A DNA stretch of 64,000 nucleotides from Desulfarculales bacterium UBA696 (GCA_002298995.1 DBMO01000072.1:124001-188000), one strand, 5' to 3'. Shown: positions 7,150-16,392, counted from the stretch's first letter. The notes: generated by a model not told the origin, from the sequence alone. Translations and numbers: made by a program.

Positions 7150-8883
7150 ATGTCGATGAGCATGTCGGCCCCGATGGTAAGGAATCAAGGATTTTTGATG
7201 CAATTATTAATACTGCTTCTGCTTCTGATCGCTGTTCCAGCCCAGCTTCTTGCCCAGGAGAGCGCAGTCGGTTTTGACGTTCTGATCAGGAACGGCACGG
7301 TATACGACGGCTCCGGCGGCGCCGGCCTGAGGGCAGACGTCGGAATAAAAGGTGATCGGATCGCGGCAATCGGCGATCTCGCCGGAGCAGAGGCTGCCGC
7401 TGTAATAGATGCCAATGGGCTTGCTGTCGCGCCGGGATTCATAAATATGCTCTCATGGTCCACTGCCTCTTTGCTTGTGGACGGGCGGTCTCAGAGTGAA
7501 ATCCACCAGGGTGTCACAACCGAGATCATGGGCGAGGGCGCCTCCATGGGGCCGCTTACCGATGAGATGAAGCAGCGTACGCTCTCGCGCCAGGGCGATC
7601 TAAAATTCGAAATTACCTGGACAACCCTTTCAGAGTACCTTGATCAGCTCGAAAAGCGCGGGGTATCGCCAAATGTCGCATCTTTTATAGGTTCAGGAAC
7701 TATCCGCGAGTACGTCATGGGGCTTCAAAACAGAAGGCCGACCGCGGATGAAATGACGCATATGTGCGAAGTTGTGCGCCGCGAAATGGAAGGGGGGGCG
7801 CTCGGGATCGGTTCCGCTCTTCTCTATACGCCGGATGCGTACAATGCCACCGATGATCTGATTAAAATGTGCAGGGTTGCCGCAACGTATGGCGGAATAT
7901 ACATCTCGCACATGCGAAGTGAGGGCGAGAGGCTGATCGAATCCGTCAATGATCTCATCCGGATAAGCAGCGAAGCAGATATTCCCGCGGAGATCTACCA
8001 CATGAAAGCGGGCGGCGCCGCAAACTGGAACAAAATGGACCGTGTGATCGCGATGATAAATGCGGCGCGCCGACGCGGGCTGAGCATATCCGCCAACATT
8101 TACCTCTACACCGCAACCTCGAACAGGCTCACCTCCAGAATACCGGCATGGGCACAGGAAGGAGGGGACGAGGCCCTGGTAAAGAGGCTCCAGGACCGTG
8201 TGGTGCGTGAAAAAGTAGCTTCGGAGATGCGCGGCAGGGGCCACTTTCCCAAAACAATTCTCATAGGATTTGAGTCGAAGCGGCTTCGGCAGCTCACCGG
8301 GAAAACACTCGAGGAAATTGCCCTCATGCACGGCAAGGATGAAGTGGAAACCCTGCTTGACACTGTAATCGAGGACAATGCCTTTACGAGGATTGTGAGT
8401 TTTACCATTAACGAGAAGAACATTGCAAAAGAGCTGAAGCAGCCATGGGTATCGCTTGGATCCGACGCCGCCTCCATTGCATCCGAAGGTGTTTTCATAA
8501 AGTCCCTGACGCACCCTAGAGCTTACGGCAATTTCGCAAGACTTTTCGGGAAATACGTTCGAGAGGAGAAAGTCCTTTCACTGCCGGAAGCGGTGCGAAG
8601 GGTAACGGGCCTTCCCGCATCACATATCGGGCTCGACCACCGCGGGTTGATCCGCGAAGGCTACTTTGCTGACGTGGTGGTCTTCGACCCCGAAAAATTC
8701 ACCGATCTTGCCACGTTCGATGACCCTCACCGCTATGCGACCGGCATGAACCATGTGTTTGTGAACGGGGTTCAGGTACTAAAAGATGGTGACCACACCG
8801 GCGCAAAACCCGGGCGAGCGCTAAAGGGGCCGGGCTGGAAGCCGGGAAAGACCGAGGGTGCGGGAGCTTCAATTATCGATTGA
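7150..8883 (+). CDS. Secreted amidohydrolase, N-acyl-D-amino-acid deacylase family
   Basis: A 577-residue member of the amidohydrolase superfamily, D-aminoacylase branch, with an N-terminal hydrophobic signal segment (LLILLLLLIAVPAQLLAQ) implying export. The typical opening VLIRNGTVYDGSG and the closing ADVVVFDPEKFTDLATF, GMNHVFVNGV segments are present. The first metal-binding site, normally PGFIDxHxH, reads PGFINMLSW, so the HxH pair is missing. His and Asp blocks further on (YISHMRSEG, YHMKAGG, LGSDAAS) remain. A subgroup with this altered motif exists, so true D-aminoacylase activity is uncertain. An ATG at 7198 with AAGGA upstream is an alternative start, but it would remove the charged N-region. 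It is divergent from the radical SAM gene. Confidence 0.82.
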   Translation: MSMSMSAPMVRNQGFLMQLLILLLLLIAVPAQLLAQESAVGFDVLIRNGTVYDGSGGAGLRADVGIKGDRIAAIGDLAGAEAAAVIDANGLAVAPGFINMLSWSTASLLVDGRSQSEIHQGVTTEIMGEGASMGPLTDEMKQRTLSRQGDLKFEITWTTLSEYLDQLEKRGVSPNVASFIGSGTIREYVMGLQNRRPTADEMTHMCEVVRREMEGGALGIGSALLYTPDAYNATDDLIKMCRVAATYGGIYISHMRSEGERLIESVNDLIRISSEADIPAEIYHMKAGGAANWNKMDRVIAMINAARRRGLSISANIYLYTATSNRLTSRIPAWAQEGGDEALVKRLQDRVVREKVASEMRGRGHFPKTILIGFESKRLRQLTGKTLEEIALMHGKDEVETLLDTVIEDNAFTRIVSFTINEKNIAKELKQPWVSLGSDAASIASEGVFIKSLTHPRAYGNFARLFGKYVREEKVLSLPEAVRRVTGLPASHIGLDHRGLIREGYFADVVVFDPEKFTDLATFDDPHRYATGMNHVFVNGVQVLKDGDHTGAKPGRALKGPGWKPGKTEGAGASIID

Positions 8884-8907
8884 TGCTTCGAAAGCCCGGC
8901 GCCCATC

Positions 8908-9198
8908 CTAGTAGTGGAAATCAACCGCAAGGATGCTTTCGGCTATCGCTCTAATCTTGACGACTACGGCTTGGTGAGTCGGATGAACTTGATAGCGGTT
9001 CAACTCGTCGAGGCCGTCGAAACTCGATACGAGCGCCAAATCATACGACCGCTCCGAGTGAATGACGTCCCTTCCGAATACGAACTCCTTGATTTCCGGA
9101 ATTGCAGACGGGAGCCCGCCGAGTCCTTCTTCAACTTCGGTTATGGCAGATTCGGGAGCATCCTTCCTGAACTTTAAAAATACCACGTGCTTCAGCAT
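8908..9198 (-). CDS. Dabb (stress-responsive alpha/beta barrel) family protein
   Basis: A 96-residue protein whose whole length matches the dimeric alpha/beta-barrel Dabb family. It opens MLKHVVFLKFR, continues with a GLGGLPSAIPEIKEFVFGRD strand-turn, and has SYDLALVSSFDGLDELNRYQVHPTH before the last strand. The HVVFxKF opening and YxxHPxH segment are the family's usual conserved points. These small proteins bind hydrophobic or aromatic ligands or act as minor enzymes, and no specific ligand can be assigned. It is the last gene of a leftward series, 16 bases after the GyrI-like gene, suggesting one transcript. Confidence 0.88.
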   Translation of the reverse strand: MLKHVVFLKFRKDAPESAITEVEEGLGGLPSAIPEIKEFVFGRDVIHSERSYDLALVSSFDGLDELNRYQVHPTHQAVVVKIRAIAESILAVDFHY

Positions 9199-9214
9199 GT
9201 GTTGTTCTCCGCTT

Positions 9215-9829
9215 CTATCTTGAAACAGGATGGCGCAGGATAGTCCTGAGCTTTTCGGGAGCGGTCCTGCGCGGGTCGCTCATGTATATCTCATGGTGCC
9301 GGCCTCGTAGCGAGCACGCCTCATCTTCAACGAATTTGTGCATTGCGGCTATGGTGGGCCCTTCATCGGAATAGGGGCCGACGTAAAGAGTCTGAACGCA
9401 GAGGCCCTCATCGAGAATCTCAAGCCTTAGACGCTCCCAGAGACCTCTTTTGCCCTTTGCGACCAATTCAGATACAGCTGAGTCCACCGTCTCCTTCTTA
9501 ATATGCGGCGGTTGGGCGATCATCAAAGTCCATCGCCAGATTTCCCTGTTATTCTGGTCAAAGCCCTCAATCCCGTCACACCACCATAGCCCATCCAATG
9601 GAGCCAGGGAGTATTCCGGTCCGATGCCCGCCTTTTTCAGCGAGAACTTCAACGTGTAGGCGGCGCCATAGAGCGTTTCGATTGCCGGCTGGAATTCGGG
9701 GGCGGTGTTCGGGTCCCCTGCGCCGTCTACCATAAGGTAGGCAATGGGGGGAACTTCCACAAAAGTAAATGCACCGCGAGGTGGATTGTAGAGGGCCTTG
9801 AAATCCTTTTTGAAGTCGATCTTTTCCAC
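9215..9829 (-). CDS. GyrI-like small-molecule-binding domain protein
   Basis: A 204-residue cytosolic protein of the GyrI-like (SOUL/GyrI fold) group, without a DNA-binding domain. The N-terminal half has the family run PIAYLMVDGAGDPN, then a PAIETLYGAAYTLKFSLKK helix and a PLDGLWWCDG segment. The second half has HEIYMSDPRRTAPEKLRTILRHPV, typical of this family's C-terminus. Such proteins bind or hydrolyse small amphiphilic compounds. It lies between lhgO (67 bases away) and the Dabb gene in the same direction, possibly as a late member of the exporter transcript, which would suit a role in handling a toxic small molecule. That is inference. Confidence 0.87.
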   Translation of the reverse strand: MEKIDFKKDFKALYNPPRGAFTFVEVPPIAYLMVDGAGDPNTAPEFQPAIETLYGAAYTLKFSLKKAGIGPEYSLAPLDGLWWCDGIEGFDQNNREIWRWTLMIAQPPHIKKETVDSAVSELVAKGKRGLWERLRLEILDEGLCVQTLYVGPYSDEGPTIAAMHKFVEDEACSLRGRHHEIYMSDPRRTAPEKLRTILRHPVSR

Positions 9830-9896
9830 TGCAGTTCTCCTGGACTAGGGGCATAGGGCACACACTTTGTGGCGGGACCTCCTGACCGCGCCATAC

Positions 9897-11099
9897 CTAC
9901 AAGGCCGGTGCATTTTCCACGATATGCGCCGCAATTGCCAGAGAAGAGGTTGCGGCGGGGGAGGGGGCATTTAGGACGTGAACCATTCTCTCGCCGCGCA
10001 GGACCACGAAGTCATCGAGAAGCCGTCCGTCGGGGCCGACTGCCTGCGCCCGAACGCCGGCCCCTCCGGGAGCAAGATCATCCTCGGATACTTCGGGAAT
10101 GAGTTCCCGCAGGCTCTTCGCAAACAATTTTATGGAAAAAGAACGTGCCATCTCGGACATGCCGCTCTTCCAATATCTCGATACCATGCGCCTAAAACCC
10201 GGATAGCAAAGTATCTCGAAAAGCTCGCCGAAATCAACCGTTGTGCGGCTATAGCCCTCGCGCGCAAAAGCCAGGACCGCGTTCGGGCCGGCCTCGATCT
10301 TCCGGTCGATCATCCTGGTGAAGTGCACGCCAAGAAACGGAAACGCCGGGTCTGGGACAGGGTAGACGAGGTTTTTCACAAGGTAGCCGCGCTCGGCTTT
10401 TATTCTGTAATATTCGCCGCGAAAGGGGATGATCGCGCAGGGTGGGGCGAACCCGGCACAGCGCGCAACGTGGTCCGAATAGAGGCCTGCGCAGTTTATG
10501 AGCGATTTGCTGAAAATTTCTCCACCGGTTGTCTCGATGCGCAGTCCGCCGGATTCTTTGCTTATGCGAAGTACCTTTCGTCCGGGCAAAATCTTTCCGC
10601 CGGCTTTTTCAAAAACATGCGCGTAGGCTTTTGCGACCTCGGCATAATCTATAATTCCCGTAGTTGGAACCAGCAGTCCGCGAACGCACCTGACATGCGG
10701 TTCGAAGTCGCGCATTTCGGCGGGGCTGAGCATTTTGAGGCCGGGTACCCCGTTTTCTCTGCCGCGCCGGTAGAGTTCATCAAGTGCTGGGAGCTGATTT
10801 TCATCGGTTGCGGCGACAACTTTCCCGCAAATCTCATGCGCAACCCCGTGCTCGGAGCAAAAGGAGACCAGTTCTTTCGATCCCGATACGCAGAGGCGAG
10901 CCTTGAGAGAATTAGGTCTGTAATAAATACCGGAGTGGATCACGCCGCTGTTATGGCCGGTCTGATGAACGGCGATGCGGTCTTCCTTTTCGATTACAAC
11001 GGCGCTAATGCCGGGATTAGCCTCCACGAGTTTCATGCCGGTTGCGAGTCCGATAATTCCCGCACCGACTATCGCCGTATCGAAGGATGTCACTTTCAT
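9897..11099 (-). CDS. lhgO: L-2-hydroxyglutarate oxidase, FAD-dependent
   Basis: A 400-residue FAD oxidoreductase that oxidises L-2-hydroxyglutarate to 2-oxoglutarate. It opens with the dinucleotide-binding motif DTAIVGAGIIGLATGMKL. The LhgO-specific segment QTGHNSGVIHSGIYY follows at about residues 46-60. The substrate-side blocks RGEYYRIK and FPFLGVHFTR, and a PGGAGVRAQAVG stretch near the C-terminus, are also typical. Length agrees with the family (about 400 residues). It follows the last exporter permease by only 12 bases on the same strand, so it is probably co-transcribed with the exporter, although no functional link is known. Confidence 0.92.
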   Translation of the reverse strand: MKVTSFDTAIVGAGIIGLATGMKLVEANPGISAVVIEKEDRIAVHQTGHNSGVIHSGIYYRPNSLKARLCVSGSKELVSFCSEHGVAHEICGKVVAATDENQLPALDELYRRGRENGVPGLKMLSPAEMRDFEPHVRCVRGLLVPTTGIIDYAEVAKAYAHVFEKAGGKILPGRKVLRISKESGGLRIETTGGEIFSKSLINCAGLYSDHVARCAGFAPPCAIIPFRGEYYRIKAERGYLVKNLVYPVPDPAFPFLGVHFTRMIDRKIEAGPNAVLAFAREGYSRTTVDFGELFEILCYPGFRRMVSRYWKSGMSEMARSFSIKLFAKSLRELIPEVSEDDLAPGGAGVRAQAVGPDGRLLDDFVVLRGERMVHVLNAPSPAATSSLAIAAHIVENAPAL

Positions 11100-11111
11100 C
11101 CGGTCTCCTTC

Positions 11112-12230
11112 TCATTCGAGCCTTTTGCGAAATCTTGCGGTGCTAAGCGCGATTATTGTTATTCCGAGCGCGAGCAAGGCGGCCATCTGGGGCCAGAGTA
11201 GACTGAATCCGATTCCTTTCAAAAAGATGCCCCTAATGATGACAAGGAAATACCTCAGTGGATTGATATAGGTAATGTATTGGAAAACCGGGGGCATGTT
11301 GTCGATAGGGAAGACGAACCCGGAGAGCAGCAAAGCCGGCATGTAGAAAAACATCGCCGCCATCATCGCCTGCTGCTGGGTCCGGGAGATCGTGGAAATA
11401 AAAAGGCCTATTCCCAGCACCGAGAGCAGGTATATCCCGGTGCACAGAAAAAGCAGCGGAAGAAAGCCCTTTATCGGCACATCGAACCAGAAAACTCCCG
11501 TTACCGTTACGAGCATCATATCGAAATAGCCGATTGCCGCAAATGGGATGGTCTTTCCCAGTATAAGTTCGAAAGGTCTTATGGGTGTAACCATGAGTTG
11601 CTCGATAGTGCCGGTTTCCCTCTCGCGCACAACGGCCATCGAAGTTAGCATGAGTCCGACAATCATGACAATGGATGCGATCACTCCGGGCAAATTATAG
11701 TTTCGGCTCTTGAGGTCTGGGTTGTACCAGATCCTCGTTCGAGCATCGACGCCGGGCAGCCGCTCATGGTTTATCAATGCGACTTTTGATGTATCCAGCC
11801 CGAACCTGGCGGCTATACGGGCAGCATAACTTACCGTTATCATTGCCGTGTTGGAATCAGTCCCATCGGCGATGATCTGGATTGGCGAGGGAAGACCCTT
11901 TAGCATATCCTTTTCGAAGTTTCTATTTATCTGTATCGCACACGAAACTTCTCCCTTGTCGAGAAGATATCTGATCTCTTCGGGTGATTCCGGAGTACTT
12001 ACGATCTCGAAATATCCGGAAGCGACAAGGCTTCGCGCGAGTTCCCTGCTTGATTGGGATTTGTCCAGGTCATAGAGCGCCGTGCGGACGTTGGTGACGT
12101 CAGTCGTTACCACATACCCGAACATGAGAAGCTGGATCACGGGGGCGGCCAAAATCATGAGCACCATGCGCTTGTCCCGGAAAACCTGTGCGAACTCCTT
12201 CACGATCATCTGATGGATTCGCTCGAACAT
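11112..12230 (-). CDS. ABC-2 type permease, YbhR-like
   Basis: A 372-residue membrane subunit of an ABC exporter. The N-terminus (MFERIHQMIVKEFAQVFRDKR) leads into a first helix. A periplasmic domain of about 150 residues follows, with the family's IQIIADGTDSNTA segment, then five helices in the C-terminal half, including an RERETGTIEQLMVTP coupling segment. I start it at 12230: the ATG is one base beyond the stop of the upstream permease, so translation is almost certainly coupled. It pairs with the permease upstream as the two membrane halves of a YbhFSR-type pump. Confidence 0.9.
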   Translation of the reverse strand: MFERIHQMIVKEFAQVFRDKRMVLMILAAPVIQLLMFGYVVTTDVTNVRTALYDLDKSQSSRELARSLVASGYFEIVSTPESPEEIRYLLDKGEVSCAIQINRNFEKDMLKGLPSPIQIIADGTDSNTAMITVSYAARIAARFGLDTSKVALINHERLPGVDARTRIWYNPDLKSRNYNLPGVIASIVMIVGLMLTSMAVVRERETGTIEQLMVTPIRPFELILGKTIPFAAIGYFDMMLVTVTGVFWFDVPIKGFLPLLFLCTGIYLLSVLGIGLFISTISRTQQQAMMAAMFFYMPALLLSGFVFPIDNMPPVFQYITYINPLRYFLVIIRGIFLKGIGFSLLWPQMAALLALGITIIALSTARFRKRLE

Positions 12231-12231
12231 C

Positions 12232-13341
12232 TTACATGATCCTTTTGACCAGCTTGCGGTTTGCCACCACAAATACCGCTACGGCATAGACGACCAGCAA
12301 AAGGGCCTCGACTCCGATCAGGGCAAGCGTACTGCCTTTGAGGAAGATGGATTTGACAATCGAGACGAAATAACGGGCCGGTATTGCATAGGTTAGCACC
12401 TGGAGCGGTTTCGGCATATTCGAGATGGCGAACATGAATCCTGAGAGAAGAAAAGCAGGCAGAAAAGTGCCGATCATCGCCATCTGGGAAGCAAGTACCT
12501 GAGATTTTGCAACAATTGAGATAAGAATTCCAAAGCTCAAGCTGCCAAACAAAAAGACGGAAGAAAGTGCGATGAGCAGCACGATGCTGCCACGAAGAGC
12601 CACATCGAACACGAAAACGCTCATGCCGATTGCCACAAGCGTATCGATCAACCCAATCACAAAGTAGGGTATGAGTTTCCCGAGGATCAGTTCACGGGTC
12701 TTTACCGGGGTCGAGATGAGCTGTTCCATCGTGCCACGTTCCCATTCCCGAGCAATGGTAAGCGAAGTGAGAAGGGCCACGATTACCGACATGATTACGG
12801 CGATCAGTCCGGGCACGATGAAGTTGCGCGATCTTAATTCCGTGTTGTACCAGACGCGGATGCGGGCATCCACGCGCGGCGCCACCCGTACTCCGCCAAA
12901 CTTGGCGTTGAACTGCTCTGTGATTGCCAGAATGTAGCCCTGTGCGATAGTGGCGGTGTTCGAATCGCTTCCGTCCAGGATAATCTGCACTGGTGAATCA
13001 ATGCGGGTCTGAAGTTTTTTTGAAAAATCGTTTGGGACCCAGATTGCGGCGAAGGCTTCTCCGGAATCAAGCTTACGGTCTATATCCCTTTGGTCCTGGA
13101 GATAGGCTTCGATGGTGAAGTAGCCGGAGTCGCGAAACCGCGAAATAAGTTCCCGGCTCTCGGCGCTCTTGTCCTGATCGTAGACGACCGTGCGGATGTT
13201 ATTTACGTCCAGCGTGATAGCATAGCCAAAAATAACCAAGAGCATTACAGGCATGAGGAAAGCCATCAGAAGGCTGAACGGGTCGCGTCCCACCTGGATG
13301 AATTCCTTTTTGGCAATTGCTTTGACCCTCAGCATGCTCAT
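12232..13341 (-). CDS. ABC-2 type permease, YbhS-like
   Basis: A 369-residue ABC-2 permease homologous to its downstream partner. It has one N-terminal helix (LLMAFLMPVMLLVIFGYAI), a large external domain with VQIILDGSDSNTA, and a C-terminal bundle of about five helices after AREWERGTMEQLISTPV. The start is set at 13341 (MSMLRVKAIAKKEF), 10 bases after the stop of the ATPase gene. The longer frame up to 13476 would overlap that ATPase heavily. The tandem permeases may form a heterodimer exporting drugs or other amphipathic compounds, as proposed for E. coli YbhS/YbhR. Confidence 0.9.
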   Translation of the reverse strand: MSMLRVKAIAKKEFIQVGRDPFSLLMAFLMPVMLLVIFGYAITLDVNNIRTVVYDQDKSAESRELISRFRDSGYFTIEAYLQDQRDIDRKLDSGEAFAAIWVPNDFSKKLQTRIDSPVQIILDGSDSNTATIAQGYILAITEQFNAKFGGVRVAPRVDARIRVWYNTELRSRNFIVPGLIAVIMSVIVALLTSLTIAREWERGTMEQLISTPVKTRELILGKLIPYFVIGLIDTLVAIGMSVFVFDVALRGSIVLLIALSSVFLFGSLSFGILISIVAKSQVLASQMAMIGTFLPAFLLSGFMFAISNMPKPLQVLTYAIPARYFVSIVKSIFLKGSTLALIGVEALLLVVYAVAVFVVANRKLVKRIM

Positions 13342-13351
13342 TGGGCTGCTC

Positions 13352-14278
13352 TCATGAAGACTCGATAAGCGAAACGAATACGTCTTCCAGCGACGGCAGG
13401 ATCTTTTCGATTTTTCCGGCCTTAATGCTCCCCGCGGAAAGTATTCTTTCGATCCGCGGGACAGCGGCGTCGGCATCCTCTACGACCACGTGAAGGGTGC
13501 TTCCAAATATTGACGACTCGATACCCTCTTTTTCGAGGGCTTCCAGCGCCTCGACGGGACGGTCAACGGGAATTTCGAGTACATCCTGTTTCATAAACCG
13601 GTGGCGCAGAACGGCGGGCGTGCCCTCCGCGATAATTCTTCCGCGGTAAATCAGGGCGAGCCTTCCGCAATAATCGGCCTCGTCCATGTAGTGCGTGGTG
13701 ACGAAGACGGTCGTGCCACGACCGGCCATATCGTAGATAAGCTTCCAGAAATTGCGGCGCGACATCGGGTCTACCCCGGAGGTAGGCTCATCGAGGAAGA
13801 GGATGGAAGGATCGTGCAGAACCGCACAACCCAGTGCAAGGCGTTGCTTGAAACCCGTGGGAAGATTTCTCGTAAGCTCTTCCTTCCTTTCGTGAAGGCC
13901 GGAGATCGAGAGTATCCAATCCTTGCGCTCGGCCCTTTTTTGCCTTGGGACGTTGTAGATGCCGCTGAAAAAATTAATGTTTTCCTCTATCGTCAGGTCG
14001 TCGTAGAGCGAGAATCTTTGCGACATGTAGCCGATGCTTTTCTTTATGCTCTCCGATTCGCGCAAGATGTCGAAACCAGCAACGCTCCCTCCCCCGGACG
14101 TGGGACTTAGCAGCCCGCAAAGCATCCTTATGGTGGTTGATTTTCCTGCACCGTTGGGACCAAGAAAGCCGAATATTTCTCCCTTTTCGACTCTCAGGCT
14201 GATGTCGTCCACGGCGACAAAGCTCCCAAAGGTACGCCGGAGGTCCTTTACCTCGACTGCGATACCGTTTTCACTCAT
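13352..14278 (-). CDS. ABC transporter ATP-binding protein (second half of a YbhF-like pair)
   Basis: A 308-residue ATPase. Walker A is GPNGAGKST at about residue 40, Walker B is ILFLDEPTSGVD, and the switch His lies in FVTTHYMDEAD. The C-terminal 80 residues form the extension typical of the YbhF/CcmA-type DrrA family, ending PSLEDVFVSLI. The ABC signature is degenerate: LPTGFKQRLAL in place of LSGGQ. Its start overlaps the stop of the preceding ATPase gene by 8 bases. E. coli carries the equivalent two ATPase domains as one fused YbhF, so here the two halves are separate genes and probably a heterodimer. Confidence 0.92.
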   Translation of the reverse strand: MSENGIAVEVKDLRRTFGSFVAVDDISLRVEKGEIFGFLGPNGAGKSTTIRMLCGLLSPTSGGGSVAGFDILRESESIKKSIGYMSQRFSLYDDLTIEENINFFSGIYNVPRQKRAERKDWILSISGLHERKEELTRNLPTGFKQRLALGCAVLHDPSILFLDEPTSGVDPMSRRNFWKLIYDMAGRGTTVFVTTHYMDEADYCGRLALIYRGRIIAEGTPAVLRHRFMKQDVLEIPVDRPVEALEALEKEGIESSIFGSTLHVVVEDADAAVPRIERILSAGSIKAGKIEKILPSLEDVFVSLIESS

Positions 14279-15194
14279 GCCCGACCCTTGATATGAAAAC
14301 GTCTTCCAGGGACGGCACGATCTCCCGGATCGACTCGATCCTTATTCCATGCGATTCGAGTGCGCCGGATACGGCATCGAACGAGTCGGGTTTTCTCAAG
14401 CCCACGTGAATCCTGTCTCCGTAGACGCTCAGTGCCGCAATTCCCTCCACTCCTTCCAGAACCTGGGCGGCGCGGCGGATGTTGTCAGGCCGGATTTCCA
14501 GCATCTTCATGTCGAGCGAGCGCCGCAGCAATGCCGGCTGATCTTCGAGAAGAATCCGACCGGCGTGGATCAAACCAATCCGGGTGCACCGCTCGGCTTC
14601 GTCGAGATAGGCGGTGGAGAGGAATATAGTTATTTTCTCGCGCAGCAGGTCGTAGAGAATTTTCCAAAAATCCCTTCGCGAGACCGGGTCGACTCCATTA
14701 GTCGGTTCATCGAGCAAAAGCACTTCAGGGGTGTGGATAAGGGCGCAGGCAAGGCCGAGCTTCTGTTTCATTCCGCCGGAAAGGTTTCCGGCAAGCCTGT
14801 CTTTAAAAGGGGTCAAATTACTGAATCCAAGGAGCCTCTCGATCCTTGGCGGGCGCTTTTTTGCCGGGACTTCGAAAAGATCGGCGTAAAAATGGATATT
14901 TTCGATTACCGTGAGGTCCTCATACAAGCCGAACCTTTGGGACATGTACCCGATCTTTTCCTTTACCCGCTCGGGCTCGTTCACAACCGAATGCGCCGCG
15001 ACCAGGGCATCCCCTGAAGTCGGCAGCATCACCCCGGAAAGAATCCGCATGGTGGTGGTTTTCCCCGCCCCGTCCGGCCCGACCAACCCATAGAGTTCGC
15101 CGCGCCGGATTCCCAGGTCAAGTCCTGAGAGGGCAACGGTTTTGCCGAATGTACGTGTAAGGCCACGAGCCGCAATTGCGGGAGGCTCATTCAT
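14271..15194 (-). CDS. ABC transporter ATP-binding protein (first half of a YbhF-like pair)
   Basis: A 307-residue ATPase with Walker A GPDGAGKTTT, an intact signature NLSGGMKQKLGLA, Walker B VLLLDEPTNGVD, and a serine in place of the usual switch His-region threonine (FLSTAYLDEAE, no His). The C-terminal extension again ends PSLEDVF. Compared with its partner, one ATPase keeps the signature and lacks the switch His, and the other keeps the His and lacks the signature. That predicts one complete and one degenerate nucleotide site in the heterodimer. It overlaps the HlyD gene by 8 bases upstream and the second ATPase by 8 bases downstream. Confidence 0.92.
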   Translation of the reverse strand: MNEPPAIAARGLTRTFGKTVALSGLDLGIRRGELYGLVGPDGAGKTTTMRILSGVMLPTSGDALVAAHSVVNEPERVKEKIGYMSQRFGLYEDLTVIENIHFYADLFEVPAKKRPPRIERLLGFSNLTPFKDRLAGNLSGGMKQKLGLACALIHTPEVLLLDEPTNGVDPVSRRDFWKILYDLLREKITIFLSTAYLDEAERCTRIGLIHAGRILLEDQPALLRRSLDMKMLEIRPDNIRRAAQVLEGVEGIAALSVYGDRIHVGLRKPDSFDAVSGALESHGIRIESIREIVPSLEDVFISRVGHE

Positions 15195-16170
15195 CTACGA
15201 CTATCCTGACGTCGGCCGGCATGCCGGGCTTAAGCTCCCCGTTGGTGTTCTTCACTTTTACCTTTACGGCAAAAACGAGCTTTACACGCTCTTCGCGGGT
15301 CTGGACATTTCGGGGAGTAAACTCGGCCTCCTTTGATATGAAGCTCACCACGCCGTCGTAGATCTTGTTGGGGAAGGTGTCGGTGGTAACGAGCGCCTTT
15401 TGCCCGACTTTTACGAGCCCCGACTTGTCCTCCTTTACGTAGACTCTTATCCAGGGATTTTCCATGTCTCCCAGAATAAAAAGGGGCGCCCCCGGCGAAA
15501 CCGTCTCCCCCAGTTCAACGTCTTTTCTTAAAATGAGGCCGGAGATCGGGGCATGGAGAAGAGTATCTTTAAGCCTCTCCTCGGCGGCTCCCAGGGCAGC
15601 CGTGGCTTGGGCGACCCGGTATTCGGCGGCCTTGATTTCTTCCTGCCGGACCCCTTCCTTCATGAGACTCAGGCGCTCGGAGGCTTCCTTTCTCCGCGCA
15701 AGAGCCGACTGATAGGCGCTGAGGGCCGCATCGTAGCGCGATGGCGGCATTACCCCTGTTTTGCTGAGCGCCTCCATTCTTTCAAAATCCTTCTTTAATT
15801 TGACCAGTTCGGCCTCGACCTGGCGAAGATTTGCCTGTGCCTGTTCGATTTCCTGGCTGCGATATCCCGCACGGCTCTCAACGAGCCTTTCCTGGGCCTC
15901 GTCCAGTGCCGCACGGCCCTGTTTGACTGCAAATTCGAGTTCCGCGCTGTCGAGCGCCGAAAGCCGCTGCCCCTTCCAAACCCAGCTTCCCTCGTCCGCA
16001 TCCAGGACCGCAACCCTGCCGGCCATTTTGAAACCGAGTCTTAGTTCGGTTACTTCCATATTGCCCGATAAAAACAGCCCCTTATCCTCGGCTTCCCTTC
16101 CGAAATGAAGATACGCGGCGGCGGCCATTACAATTATCAATGGAACCAGGATAGGGAAAATCTTTCTCAT
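15187..16170 (-). CDS. HlyD-family periplasmic adaptor, YbhG-like
   Basis: A 327-residue membrane-fusion protein and first gene of the exporter operon. One N-terminal anchor or signal helix (IFPILVPLIIVMAAAAYLHF) is followed by a barrel and half-lipoyl segment (GSWVWKGQRLSALD). A long coiled-coil hairpin spans about residues 75-200, then the second lipoyl half (HAPISGLILRKDVELGETV) and a beta-barrel ending KPGMPADVRIVVDE. It would bridge the inner-membrane pump to an outer-membrane channel, which is not encoded nearby. The 222-base gap upstream holds the htrA terminator, so the exporter promoter should lie in 16171-16280. Confidence 0.92.
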   Translation of the reverse strand: MRKIFPILVPLIIVMAAAAYLHFGREAEDKGLFLSGNMEVTELRLGFKMAGRVAVLDADEGSWVWKGQRLSALDSAELEFAVKQGRAALDEAQERLVESRAGYRSQEIEQAQANLRQVEAELVKLKKDFERMEALSKTGVMPPSRYDAALSAYQSALARRKEASERLSLMKEGVRQEEIKAAEYRVAQATAALGAAEERLKDTLLHAPISGLILRKDVELGETVSPGAPLFILGDMENPWIRVYVKEDKSGLVKVGQKALVTTDTFPNKIYDGVVSFISKEAEFTPRNVQTREERVKLVFAVKVKVKNTNGELKPGMPADVRIVVDE

Positions 16171-16279
16171 TAAAATCTCCGGACCTGCGCGAAAGATGGA
16201 CGAAAGCTAGCGCCAAGCTTGGCTGGTCTTAGCTCTATACAACCGATTCCCTTGAGCGTAAATCCCGAAAATGGGTCGC

Positions 16280-16318
16280 GTGAAACGAAAAAGGCCGTGG
16301 AACACTGTTCCACGGCCT
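16280..16318 (-). terminator. Intrinsic terminator of htrA (leftward)
   Basis: A near-perfect stem AGGCCGTGGAAC/GTTCCACGGCCT (16292-16318) with a three-base loop. Read on the minus strand it is followed by TTTTTCGTTT. It separates htrA from the exporter operon. Confidence 0.9.
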
Positions 16319-16392
16319 CGCTAAACGAAATCATGCTGTTTTCAGCAAAGGACAACGGTGCGGGAGGGATTTCGCTCCCGCCCCAGCGGTTT

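Noticed and set aside
7693..8514. 273-codon leftward frame opposite the amidohydrolase
   Set aside because: Shadow of the amidohydrolase gene; no motif.
9978..11201. 407-codon rightward frame opposite lhgO
   Set aside because: It is antisense to a clear FAD oxidase gene and shows no domain.
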